This document shows, piece by piece, positions 1 to 6,852 of a stretch of DNA of 8,088 nucleotides. A program made the translations under genes and the position numbers. Under the pieces are notes generated by a model, which made no database searches, had not been told where the DNA came from, and worked only from the letters and a program-made list of their open reading frames with translations. Positions within the stretch are counted from its first letter, which is position 1. Every line of letters begins with the position of its first letter. The DNA comes from Acidobacteriota bacterium (lineage in GTDB: Bacteria > Acidobacteriota > Terriglobia > Terriglobales > Acidobacteriaceae): contig QIAS01000054.1 of assembly GCA_003225615.1 (NCBI GenBank), forward strand, positions 459-8,546. The letters run 5' to 3'.

Positions 1-2
1 AC

Positions 3-527
3 ATGCTGGTGGGCAACATTCTCGCGGTCTCAAGGCACGAGGTTTTCAAAACCGCTATCTTGTACGGCGCGATCGGGCTATTTCACTACATTTTCCGTCA
101 CAAGTTTCTGCTGATCTCGACCGATCCGGCCGCGGCGGAGACTCGGGGGATGAACATCCGGTTCTGGGATTTCCTGTTCTATGCCTCCTTCGGCTTCGTT
201 GTGACTTCGTCAGTGGCCATTGCCGGGGTGTTGCTGGTGTTCTGCTATCTGATTGTGCCCTCCGTGGGAGCGATGCTGTTCGCGGATCGGGTGGGCAGAC
301 GACTGGCGATTGGATGGACCATGGGGACCCTGGTATCAGCACTGGGGGTCTATTTCTCAGTGTTGCTGGATCTGCCTACCGGTGCCACCATCGTGTGCAC
401 GTTTGGTGCGGTGCTGGTCGTGATGTTTCTGATCTATCTCTTCTTCTTCCATGGGCAGAGGGCGCGCACATTAGAAGGGGCTGCTGCCCTGGAGAGCCCA
501 AAAGAGCGGGTCTTGAGTCGACAGTGA
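3..527 (+). CDS. ABC-3 family metal-ion transporter permease, C-terminal part (5' truncated by window edge)
   Basis: Membrane subunit of an ATP-driven importer of divalent metal ions (zinc or manganese class, ZnuB/MntB/TroC-like), acting in the inner membrane with an ATPase and a periplasmic binding protein that would lie outside the window. The 174 visible residues are very hydrophobic, with about five membrane segments (near residues 13-30, 55-72, 74-94, 100-121 and 128-149). The stretch FGFVVTSSVAIAGVLLVFCY followed by LIVPS matches the conserved core of ABC-3 permeases, in which a glycine-containing helix leads to an 'L-I-x-P' turn. The frame is open to the left edge, and family members are usually about 260-280 residues, so roughly the first third is missing and the ATG at 3 is probably internal. 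The charged tail after residue 150 is cytoplasmic by the positive-inside rule. Metal specificity cannot be read from this part. Confidence 0.8.
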   Translation: MLVGNILAVSRHEVFKTAILYGAIGLFHYIFRHKFLLISTDPAAAETRGMNIRFWDFLFYASFGFVVTSSVAIAGVLLVFCYLIVPSVGAMLFADRVGRRLAIGWTMGTLVSALGVYFSVLLDLPTGATIVCTFGAVLVVMFLIYLFFFHGQRARTLEGAAALESPKERVLSRQ

Positions 528-658
528 TCTGCCACGGCTGGGTTTTATCCTAGCTGTTCGAAACCGGTGGCCTGCCTCGGCAAATATTTGAAATCCCAAG
601 CTGTTATCAGCGGTTACCGACCCATTACTTTCGCGCCTGTCCATAGCACGTTAGTGCA

Positions 659-687
659 TTGACCTACTGGTGTCTGCTTGCTACTTT
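659..687 (+). promoter_or_regulatory. Candidate sigma70-like promoter upstream of a small ORF
   Basis: TTGACC (659-664) matches five of six bases of the -35 consensus and is followed after exactly 17 bp by TACTTT (682-687), which matches the -10 consensus only at T1, A2 and T6. It lies about 65 bp before a small ORF with a strong ribosome binding site. The -10 element is poor, so this is a weak prediction. Confidence 0.25.
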
Positions 688-754
688 GAACCCGTACGAT
701 GCATTAGCTCCCCCCGGCGTAACGTGCATCTTAAGAAGCGCGGAGGAGGGTGCT

Positions 755-877
755 ATGAGGATTATGCATCTGTGCTACGCAGCGATCGGATTTGCGATGG
801 CACGCTGGATTTTCCGGCGACGCCCAGTTCCTGTGCTGGACCCTGTAACTCGTTTCCGCGTCTCGGGCTTACTGTAA
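755..877 (+). CDS. Possible small protein of 40 residues, unknown
   Basis: I do not recognise this product. The ATG at 755 follows a near-ideal Shine-Dalgarno: GGAGG at 742-746, inside GGAGGAGGG, with an 8-nt spacer. This is the best ribosome binding site in the window. The peptide starts MRIMHLCYAAIGFAMARWIF, a hydrophobic segment long enough for a short membrane helix, then continues RRRPVPVLDPV and ends at TAA. A hydrophobic stretch followed by three arginines is typical of small single-pass membrane proteins, with the arginines on the cytoplasmic side. A promoter-like pair lies upstream at 659-687, and GC-rich hairpins follow the stop. Against it: very short, no known family, and located in a long region that otherwise looks non-coding. 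It could be a chance ORF or the remnant of a longer gene. Confidence 0.3.
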   Translation: MRIMHLCYAAIGFAMARWIFRRRPVPVLDPVTRFRVSGLL

Positions 878-888
878 GCGTTTTGTAA

Positions 889-930
889 TGGGCGCACGCC
901 CCGTTGCGCGCTACTTCGTCGCGCGCGCCC
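889..930. other. GC-rich inverted-repeat cluster
   Basis: GCGCGC (906-911) can pair with GCGCGC (921-926) across a 9-nt loop. GGGCGC (890-895) can pair with GCGCCC (925-930) as an alternative outer stem, or GGGCG (890-894) with the adjacent CGCCC (897-901). Several mutually exclusive stems are therefore possible. There is no T-run after the stem, so this is not a canonical intrinsic terminator. It could still end transcription of the small ORF upstream or act as an RNA structure. Confidence 0.25.
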
Positions 931-1138
931 AGTCCTCAAGATCTTCTTTCCCTCCAAGGTTCTAATCCCAACGTTCTCCGCCTTCGCCTCTACAGGCTCG
1001 CTTCTCTGGATACAATTTCTTCAGGCCGGAGTCCGTCCGCGCTCATTAATCAGCTGAATTCAGCAGGGCGCGGCCCCATGTTGCGAGCGGATGCTTGCGG
1101 CCACAATGATCGCGGCAGTCACCATGACTTTCTTCGCC

Positions 1139-1963
1139 ATGAAGTCCAAAGTTTACGGGGCTGTGCTCGTGGCAGTTGCCGGACTGCTACTACCGACGAT
1201 TACTGTTGCGCAATCTGATTCAGGCGAAGCGCCACTCGGCGATGTCGCCCGGGCCTTGCGTAAAAAGCCAGATATGCCCGCGCACACAGTCATTGATAAT
1301 GACAACTTTAATCAGGTCATGGATGAGGTCGAGAGTCGAAGATTGAACGCCGCAACGCTTGCTTTCTCAGGCGATGACGCACGCAAAGCACTCAAAGTGT
1401 TCTCTCCTGATGGAACCTGCAGCTTGTCTTTTAGTGCGCAGGCGGAGCCCCTGCTTTCCGAACAGTTTCTTTCCCAGGAGTTGCCTGACAGCGAATTACC
1501 TAAGCTGGACGGCCCAGCCAGTCTCAGTGGTGATACTTTGCAGGTGTCAGTTTATAACGGAACGGCATGGAATTTACGAGAGATTACCGTAGGTTTAACG
1601 CTTCTGCGCAAGCAGACCGCGACGACCGCTGACTACGGCGTGGCCAAGTTGCTCCCGGCGGTGGCTGGAGATCCGCCGTCTTCTTTGCCTGGTGACTCTG
1701 GGGAAAAACGTTCCGACGTAACTGTGCTGATCCACCTGAAGGGAGCGGCGGCCCCACTAGCGAGCTCCGTATTTCGCCAACCCTTGGGAGCCGCGCTGAG
1801 TCCCGATCAGGAATGGCATTGGGCGATCCTCAAAGCTAAAGGCATACCGCCGCAGGCGCTCCCCTCGAGCCCGACCGGCCCTTCCGGTCAGCCGGCTTCA
1901 TCAAGTACACCCGCTTCGACGTCTGGACCTGCTTCCTCGCTCGCTCCCCAAGGTCAGTTCTAA
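1139..1963 (+). CDS. Exported protein of unknown function, acidobacterial 'LGDVAR' type
   Basis: 274 residues from the ATG at 1139. I chose this start because it gives a textbook signal peptide: charged MKSK, a hydrophobic core VYGAVLVAVAGLLLP, and a likely signal peptidase I site after ITVA (residue 24). The frame is open back to an ATG at 1091, which would add 16 residues; neither start has a good Shine-Dalgarno. After cleavage comes PLGDVARALRKKPDMPAHTV and an Asn/Asp-rich IDNDN. From memory, similar segments start many uncharacterised acidobacterial secreted proteins. The middle region (about residues 84-232) looks like a beta-rich globular domain with one cysteine (C94) and a VYNGTAW segment. 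The tail from about residue 243 is low complexity (Pro, Ser, Thr, Gly) and probably disordered. Expected location is periplasm or outside; no catalytic motif is visible. It converges with the oxidoreductase downstream, 57 bp away. Confidence 0.75.
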   Translation: MKSKVYGAVLVAVAGLLLPTITVAQSDSGEAPLGDVARALRKKPDMPAHTVIDNDNFNQVMDEVESRRLNAATLAFSGDDARKALKVFSPDGTCSLSFSAQAEPLLSEQFLSQELPDSELPKLDGPASLSGDTLQVSVYNGTAWNLREITVGLTLLRKQTATTADYGVAKLLPAVAGDPPSSLPGDSGEKRSDVTVLIHLKGAAAPLASSVFRQPLGAALSPDQEWHWAILKAKGIPPQALPSSPTGPSGQPASSSTPASTSGPASSLAPQGQF

Positions 1964-2020
1964 GCGGGCCTTGAGGAAAACCAGCACCACGCAACCAAGT
2001 CCCATCAGCCTGTAAGTCAG

Positions 2021-3040
2021 TTAGGAAGAAGAATCCTGCCTTCGGGCAAGGGGCACAGATTCAGTTTTACGGCTCTTCAAGCTGCGATAGGCAGCGTCGA
2101 GAATCTCTTGGTTTTGCCAGCCTTCCTCGCCTGATACCGGGAATACTGATTCGCCTTCCACGGCCGCGGCGAACGCATCCACTTGACGGGCGTAGGCAAA
2201 TTTGTTTGAGAGCTGCTCGGTCTCTACCACGGCGCCATCGCGCTTGAGGTCCAGGTGGATTGGCCGTTCCACATTTAGAGCGTCATCAGCGCGCAGCACC
2301 CCCTCCTGTCCAACGATTTCAATTGGAGTGCGATACTCGGCGCGAGTGGAAACCAGAACAGTCCCTAAAGTGCCACGAGAGAATTCCAGCGACAGCACCG
2401 CTGCGGCTTCCACTTGGCCCGATGCTTCGTCCGCCGTGCCCCGCGCACTCACAGCTACGACTTCGTCTTGCAAGATGTAACGGAGTGTGTCCACGCAGTG
2501 CACGCCTACGTCACCAATTGGCCCGCCGCCAGACAGCTCTGGGTCTGTGATCCAGGTTCGCGCATGGCCACGGCCGGGAAAGCAAAACTCCGAGCGGGCG
2601 AAGACGACTTTCCCCACTTGCCCGGAGGCGATGCGCTCGCGCAGTCGAGCCGTGCTGTCCTCAAATCGAAATACCTGGGCTATGCCCAGGAGGACTTTAG
2701 CGGTATGTGCGGCCTCCACCATCTGACGACATTCCTGAGCATTCATTGCCATTGGTTTCTCACAGAGCACCGGCTTCCCGTAACTGATGGCCAGTAAGAC
2801 GTCCTGTAGATGTAGAGCATTGGGCGTGGTAACGAAAACTGCGTCTACCTCGGGAGAACGGCAGAGATTTTCGGCCGAATCGAAGGCAAGCGGGATTTCG
2901 TACTGGCGTGCCGATTCCCGCGCTGCTTCCATGTTGCGCCGGGAAAGAGCAGAAACCCGGCTGCGTTTGGCCAGCGCAAAGCCCGGCATGAGCCGGCGGA
3001 CAGCGTGTAATCCGAAACCGAGAATGCCAAAGCGAACCAT
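2021..3040 (-). CDS. Gfo/Idh/MocA family NAD(P)-dependent oxidoreductase
   Basis: 339 residues, the usual length for this family of cytoplasmic dehydrogenases that oxidise or reduce sugars, inositols, sugar acids or related polyols. The N-terminus FGILGFGLHAVRR (residues 4-16) is the nucleotide-binding Rossmann glycine loop. VTTPNALH (70-77) and the hallmark CEKP (93-96, catalytic Lys95) follow, completing the first domain. The C-terminal alpha/beta domain shows GGGPIGDVGVHCVDTLRYI (171-189), with the conserved D177-x-G-x-H181-x-x-D184 pattern; His181 is the usual catalytic or substrate-binding histidine. The ATG at 3040 fits the family N-terminus closely, although no clear Shine-Dalgarno precedes it. 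It is transcribed alone, divergent from the kinase gene (189-bp spacer) and convergent with the exported protein. No sugar gene lies beside it, so the substrate cannot be inferred. The frame is intact. Confidence 0.92.
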   Translation of the reverse strand: MVRFGILGFGLHAVRRLMPGFALAKRSRVSALSRRNMEAARESARQYEIPLAFDSAENLCRSPEVDAVFVTTPNALHLQDVLLAISYGKPVLCEKPMAMNAQECRQMVEAAHTAKVLLGIAQVFRFEDSTARLRERIASGQVGKVVFARSEFCFPGRGHARTWITDPELSGGGPIGDVGVHCVDTLRYILQDEVVAVSARGTADEASGQVEAAAVLSLEFSRGTLGTVLVSTRAEYRTPIEIVGQEGVLRADDALNVERPIHLDLKRDGAVVETEQLSNKFAYARQVDAFAAAVEGESVFPVSGEEGWQNQEILDAAYRSLKSRKTESVPLARRQDSSS

Positions 3041-3171
3041 ATTTGAACTCGAGTCCGAGCCAGACCGACCGTGGTGCTGAGCTCGTCAGGCGCAGGAACT
3101 GGCGACCTGTACCAAAGACCGTGAGCGGGCAGAAAACGTAACAGAATACCGTGTCGCGCCAAGCAAGCGTG

Positions 3172-3200
3172 TTGACTAACTCCCCGCTGAAGCCTAACAT
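3172..3200 (+). promoter_or_regulatory. Candidate sigma70-like promoter of the Ser/Thr kinase gene
   Basis: TTGACT (3172-3177, five of six consensus bases) and TAACAT (3195-3200, four of six) are separated by an ideal 17 bp. Transcription would start near 3207, leaving a 5' leader of roughly 20-25 nt before the ATG at 3230. It lies in the divergent spacer between kinase and oxidoreductase. It is the best promoter match in the window. Confidence 0.5.
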
Positions 3201-3229
3201 GCGACCACAAAAGTGCGCGCCCCATCGCG

Positions 3230-4912
3230 ATGATCGGCCAAACCCTCGGGCATTATCGGATTCTCGAAAAAATCGGCGACGGCGGCATGGGCGAAGTGTT
3301 CCGCGCTCGTGACGACCGGTTGGCGCGTGACGTCGCCCTGAAGATAGTTCGCCCAGCTGCTTCCAATGACCAGGATCGGCTCCGCCGCTTTGAGCAGGAA
3401 GCCCGCGCTGCCGCTGCTCTTAACCATCCCAACATAGTCGCGATTTATGACATCGGCATGCACGCTGGCACCCCGTATATCGTCTCCGAGTTGCTGGAAG
3501 GCCAGACCTTGCGTGAGCGGCTCTTCGATGGTGCTCTTCCCATTCGCCAAGTCACAGATTATGCCTTGCAGATCGTACAGGGCCTGATGGCCGCGCACGA
3601 AAAACATATCGTCCATCGCGACTTGAAACCGGAAAACCTGTTCATCACCAAGGATGGTCGCGTAAAGATTTTGGATTTCGGCATTGCCAAGCTGCTTCCG
3701 TCGGAAGAAACCCACGTCCGAGTTTCGACTACCATGACCACCCAGACCAAGTCAGGACTGGTTCTGGGGACAGTGGCGTACATGTCGCCGGAGCAGTTAC
3801 GAGCGAGACCAGTGGACCACCGCTCCGACATTTTCAGCTTCGGGGCGATCCTGTACGAAATGCTTGGCGGGACCCGCGCTTTCAAAGGCGAAACCAATGT
3901 CGATACGATTACCGCGGTCCTGAAGGATGAGCCGGTGGAAATCACCGAAGTTCGGCCCAACGTGCCGGCGGCGTTCGAACCCATCATCGCGCATTGTCTT
4001 GAAAAAGAACCCGAGAACCGCTTTCAGTCCGCCCGCGATCTGGCCTTTGCGCTCAGCACTTTGTCGAATGTGACCGGATCCAGAACGGCCGCGCAGCCAA
4101 CCGTTGATGTCCGTTCGCGCCGGCGGTTGTGGTGGGGGCTAGCGGTGGTGTTGCTGACGGCGGCGATCGGTATTGCACTGGGTTTCAAAATACATGCTCC
4201 AGTAAATCCCTCGTACCGGCGCCTCAGCTTCGAGCGGGGTACCATTTATTCCGCCAGGTTTGCCAGCGACGGCCGAAGCGTTCTTTATGGAGCTTCCTGG
4301 AACGGCCAACCCTTAAAGCTCTATACCACAAGTTCGGAATCTCCTCTCGAGCATGCCTTGGACTTGAGCGATGCCCACCTTCTGGCGGTCTCGCCCTCGA
4401 ACGAACTAGCAGTGGAATTGCATGGTAATCATGGCTCGCGACGCGAGTTCATTGACGGCACTTTGGCCCGCGCTCCATTGGCTGGCGGTGCTCCGCGCGA
4501 AATTCTGGAAGGCGTGCGCTGGGCGGATTGGGCGCCCGACGGTGAGCTTGCAGTAGTGCATCATGTGAACGGGAGCAGTCGTTTGGAGTTCCCCGTAGGT
4601 AAGGTTCTTTATGAGACTCACGGTTGGATCAGCCACGTGCGCGTGTCGCCGCAGGGTGACAAGATTGCGTTTCTTGATCATCCGGCTTTGTGGGACGACC
4701 GGGGCACCGTGGATGTGGTTGACACAAAGGGAACCAGGAGCGTTCTCTCTCCCGAATGGGAATCCGAAGACGGTCTGGCGTGGAGTCCAGGCGGCGATGA
4801 ACTGTGGTTCACAGCGATCGAAGGCGGCTATAACCGCGCTTTGTGGGCAGTCGGATCTTCCGCGCGTCAACGCAAAATCTTAAGTGGTCCGGGTGGACTT
4901 ACACTTCGATAA
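3230..4912 (+). CDS. Membrane-anchored Ser/Thr protein kinase (Hanks type) with partial PD40/WD40-like sensor region; frame ends early
   Basis: Phosphorylates serine or threonine on target proteins using ATP. All catalytic elements are present: glycine loop GDGGMG (16-21), VALK with Lys38, helix-C Glu57 (FEQEARA), catalytic loop HRDLKPEN (129-136, Asp131), DFG (149-151), and the activation-segment end GTVAYMSPEQ (180-189). The RD catalytic loop suggests activation by phosphorylation in the Thr/Ser-rich loop at 164-176. A juxtamembrane RSRRR (296-300 region) precedes one membrane helix (about 301-319). An exported beta-propeller-like region then begins, with PD40-type strands such as FASDGRSVLYG, WAPDGELAVV, VSPQGDKIAFLD and WSPGGDELWFT. 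The frame stops at TAA 4910-4912 just after GGLTL, while the matching rest of the propeller continues in the next frame (4884-5732). The kinase and membrane helix are unaffected, so a kinase with a shortened sensor could still be made. No clear Shine-Dalgarno precedes the ATG; the start is fixed by the typical IGQTLGHYRILEKIG N-terminus. Confidence 0.9.
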   Translation: MIGQTLGHYRILEKIGDGGMGEVFRARDDRLARDVALKIVRPAASNDQDRLRRFEQEARAAAALNHPNIVAIYDIGMHAGTPYIVSELLEGQTLRERLFDGALPIRQVTDYALQIVQGLMAAHEKHIVHRDLKPENLFITKDGRVKILDFGIAKLLPSEETHVRVSTTMTTQTKSGLVLGTVAYMSPEQLRARPVDHRSDIFSFGAILYEMLGGTRAFKGETNVDTITAVLKDEPVEITEVRPNVPAAFEPIIAHCLEKEPENRFQSARDLAFALSTLSNVTGSRTAAQPTVDVRSRRRLWWGLAVVLLTAAIGIALGFKIHAPVNPSYRRLSFERGTIYSARFASDGRSVLYGASWNGQPLKLYTTSSESPLEHALDLSDAHLLAVSPSNELAVELHGNHGSRREFIDGTLARAPLAGGAPREILEGVRWADWAPDGELAVVHHVNGSSRLEFPVGKVLYETHGWISHVRVSPQGDKIAFLDHPALWDDRGTVDVVDTKGTRSVLSPEWESEDGLAWSPGGDELWFTAIEGGYNRALWAVGSSARQRKILSGPGGLTLR

Positions 4913-5732
4913 CGAGCGACTCGCCATGGAAGCCGCTGGCCAGGATGGAAAAGCGGTGCGCGATCTCTCCTGGTTTTATTGGTCGATTGCCATGGATCTA
5001 TCCAAGGATGGCCAGTCCTTTCTGTTTGAAGAGAGCAGTGAGCCTGCCGGACCGCACTATGCGGTTGCGCTCCGGAACTTGGATGGCTCGCCTCCCATAC
5101 GTCTTGGTGATGGGAGTCCGGGGGGATTGTCGCCAGACGGGAAGTGGGCGATCGCTGTCTTTACTGGTGCGCCGGAGCATGTCACCCTGCTGCCGACAGG
5201 GGCGGGTGAACCTCTGGATATTTTTCCTACAGGCATTGAGCATCTGGAAAACGGCGGCGCGCGGTTTATGCCGGACGGAAAACACATTACATTCGCAGGC
5301 AATCAGCCGGGCCGTCTGCTGCGCACTTACCTCTTGGACATCTCTGGAGGATCGCCACGCGCGATCACTCCCGAAGGTGTTATTGCCACCGTTATTTCAC
5401 CTGATGGCAAGCACATCGCTGGCGTGGACAGCAGTATGCGGTTGACCCTATATCCAATCGAAGGAGGCGACCCGAACTTCATTCCCGGGCTGCCGCCAGG
5501 ATTCATCCCGGCGCAATGGTCGGAAGATGGTTCTGCTATCTATATCTATCGCCAAGGGGAAATACCTCTTACGATTTACCGCGTCAATGTCAAAAGCGGC
5601 AAGCAGAAGATCGTGCGAGCCATCGAGCCGGCCGGGCGTGCAGGTGTGGTTTCGATTGGCCCAATTGCGCTGAGTCGGGACGCTTCCCGTTGCGTTTATA
5701 GCTATTACCAGACCCAACCAAACCGTCGGTAG
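4884..5732 (+). pseudogene. C-terminal PD40/TolB-like propeller part of the kinase, separated by a frameshift or small deletion
   Basis: This frame continues the beta-propeller of the upstream kinase. PD40-type repeats are visible as LSKDGQSFLFEE (residues 39-50), LSPDGKWAIAVF (82-93), FMPDGKHITFAG (128-139), ISPDGKHIAGVD (171-182) and WSEDGSAIYIYR (212-223). RDLSW (26-30) is a segment I associate with the same region of intact acidobacterial kinases. The only available start is the GTG at 4884, inside the kinase frame and without a Shine-Dalgarno, so independent translation is unlikely. True homology probably begins around DNERLAM (residues 9-15). In family members as I remember them, about a dozen residues containing a D-I-x-x-D-G-R-V-L-L strand lie between GGLT and this point. 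Their absence favours a small out-of-frame deletion over a single-base error. The C-terminus ends at PNRR, perhaps slightly short of the usual end. Confidence 0.75.
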
Positions 5733-5764
5733 AGCAACAATCAGGGCCTTGCAGAAGATCAACG

Positions 5765-5789
5765 ATGGCGGGAGAGAATCTTCCACCAT
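5765..5789. terminator. Imperfect hairpin between convergent genes, possible bidirectional terminator
   Basis: ATGG (5765-5768) pairs with CCAT (5786-5789) and GGGAG (5770-5774) pairs with CTTCC (5780-5784), with one mismatch (69/85), one G-T pair and a 5-nt loop. The hairpin sits in the 79-bp gap between the kinase remnant and the oxygenase gene, where a shared terminator would be expected. No T-run flanks it on either side, so confidence is low. Confidence 0.25.
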
Positions 5790-5811
5790 GCGAGGGTTGC
5801 CTGATAGTCAC

Positions 5812-6699
5812 TCAACGTAACGAGCCTGTGAATTCCTGCCTTACGTAATGAAAGAAAATCGAAGTCGAGGTACGGCCTTGGGCCAATGGATTACGATAAT
5901 GCGGCAGCTCACGGCCGCGGAACAAGAAGCCATCTCCGAGAGCCTGATACAACGTGAGTTTGCCTTCCTGCGTGTCTACGTGTAGCGGCCACGGTGTGTA
6001 GCGAGCCGTTTCAGGCGAAAAGTCCAGACAGCAGGTGATTGTGAACTCGCACTGCTCCCGATCAGTGTGTTTCTCCAGATCCGAACCACCCAAATAACTG
6101 CAAAGGTAGACGTAAGAAGGCTTGATCGGCTCTCCCACAATGCTGGAAACGGTGGCGAGGAGTTGGTGATGAAAGAATCGCGCCACGGGTTCATTATGGG
6201 CGCCATAGCGACGCGGGCTCTGATCATCGCCGAGTTGTATCCGGCCATTTCGAATCAGGTAGCGATAATAGCGGCGCAGTGCGCCAAGGTGGAAGGGGTG
6301 AATCAAGCCGGGGACGGGCACAAACATTCTTTGAAAATGCTGGCGCATGCCGACGGCAACTTCACTCCAGTGCCTGCGGCGTTCGGAGGCAGCATCGCGC
6401 GATACCAGCACAGCCGCGCGCACCAGGATCTCGCGTACGGGTTCCGGCAAATGTGCGGGCGCAGGATCTCCGGGCCGGACCCCCGAGAGCAGAGCGGTGA
6501 ATTCAGGTCCCAACCAGAAGGGCGCCCAAGCCTCGGTCGCAGGATCTCGGACCCACGCGATGATCCCGACGAGGGCAAAGTTCTCAAACAAGTCGGGGTA
6601 AGCCGTCAGTTCCGAGGGCAATTCGCCGTCCTGGCAAAAAACGCAATGCGGGTTCACGATGAGGTCGGATGTGATGCTGCTCGCCGACAACGGCGCCAC
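5812..6699 (-). CDS. Putative 2-oxoglutarate/Fe(II) dioxygenase-fold protein (main open frame of an interrupted gene)
   Basis: 295 residues if started at GTG 6699; the gene probably began at ATG 6852 (see the separate entry on the interrupted 5' end). The C-terminal half resembles a 2OG/Fe(II) oxygenase: the iron triad would be H211-T-D213 (EKHTDREQ) plus H267 (LPHYR), with R276 in GRTSTSIFFHYV as the candidate 2-oxoglutarate-binding arginine. The strands CEFTITCCLDF and KLTLYQALGDGFLFRG (247-262) fit the jelly-roll core. The N-terminal 170 residues are not an oxygenase core I can name: they include a CxxC pair (NPHCVFC, residues 16-22), an aromatic-rich region (WAPFWLGPEF), and a helical segment with many arginines. 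The motif FVPVPGLIHPFHLGALRRYY (126-145) resembles the start of the catalytic domain. The substrate is unknown. The gene is directly downstream of, and probably co-transcribed with, the prolyl-hydroxylase-like gene, suggesting both act on the same substrate. Confidence 0.7.
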   Translation of the reverse strand: MAPLSASSITSDLIVNPHCVFCQDGELPSELTAYPDLFENFALVGIIAWVRDPATEAWAPFWLGPEFTALLSGVRPGDPAPAHLPEPVREILVRAAVLVSRDAASERRRHWSEVAVGMRQHFQRMFVPVPGLIHPFHLGALRRYYRYLIRNGRIQLGDDQSPRRYGAHNEPVARFFHHQLLATVSSIVGEPIKPSYVYLCSYLGGSDLEKHTDREQCEFTITCCLDFSPETARYTPWPLHVDTQEGKLTLYQALGDGFLFRGRELPHYRNPLAQGRTSTSIFFHYVRQEFTGSLR

Positions 6700-6741
6700 T
6701 CGCCGCGGGACAAGGTGCGTCGGTTGCTCATCGAGCAGGCA

Positions 6742-6852
6742 CTAGAAACGAGATGCGGGGAGTCCCCGACGGACAGTGCGGGATTCGGGAGACTCCCCCA
6801 TCAATCGCGTGATCCACTCGATCCATGCGGCGTCTTTTACCGGTGAAACCAT
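6742..6852 (-). pseudogene. 5' end of the oxygenase gene, cut off by an in-frame TAG
   Basis: Reading leftward from ATG 6852, 36 codons encode MVSPVKDAAWIEWITRLMGE and so on to LPASRF, then TAG at 6744-6742. The same frame continues without a further stop through CLLDEQPTHLVPRR into the 295-residue oxygenase frame, giving 345 sense codons plus the TAG down to 5812. The ATG overlaps the end of the upstream prolyl-hydroxylase-like gene by 16 bp, a normal arrangement for translationally coupled genes. The GTG at 6699, by contrast, has no Shine-Dalgarno and would leave a 137-bp gap. Composition (AWIEWITRLM, then Arg-rich) looks like ordinary protein. A CAG to TAG change would be the simplest single-base cause. 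Alternatives are a sequence error, or a chance extension with the real start at 6699. Confidence 0.55.

Larger units (their letters stand above)
528..1138. other. 611-bp stretch without a confident gene
   Basis: Between the metal permease and the exported protein I see no confidently coding frame on either strand. It contains the candidate promoter at 659-687, the possible 40-residue ORF at 755-877, the GC-rich hairpins at 889-930, a TACAAT -10-like hexamer at 1011-1016 without a recognisable -35, and a 12-bp palindrome GCTGAATTCAGC at 1053-1064. No tRNA cloverleaf, long repeat or phage-like att structure was recognised. Confidence 0.5.

Noticed and set aside
655..770. Four TGCAT motifs in about 110 bp as a regulator-binding array
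   Set aside because: Spacing is irregular, flanks differ, and a 5-mer this short gives weak support.
1053..1064. Perfect 12-bp palindrome GCTGAATTCAGC as an operator
   Set aside because: About two such palindromes are expected by chance in 8 kb, and it has no partner site or clear promoter beside it.
3194..3987. Minus-strand frames of 173 and 142 codons across the kinase domain
   Set aside because: They mirror the strongly conserved kinase catalytic domain on the plus strand and have no motif of their own.
4884..4912. Programmed ribosomal frameshift linking the two kinase parts
   Set aside because: No slippery heptamer, internal Shine-Dalgarno or obvious downstream structure at the join, and family comparison suggests residues are missing rather than recoded.
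6742..6744. TAG read as pyrrolysine or a reassigned codon
   Set aside because: No pyrrolysine genes or methylamine context are visible, and other genes here end normally, two of them with TAA. A nonsense change or sequence error is simpler.
6067..6846. 259-codon open frame on the plus strand across the second oxygenase
   Set aside because: It is antisense to a minus-strand frame with recognisable iron-binding motifs; its translation shows no domain and long antisense frames are common in GC-rich genes.
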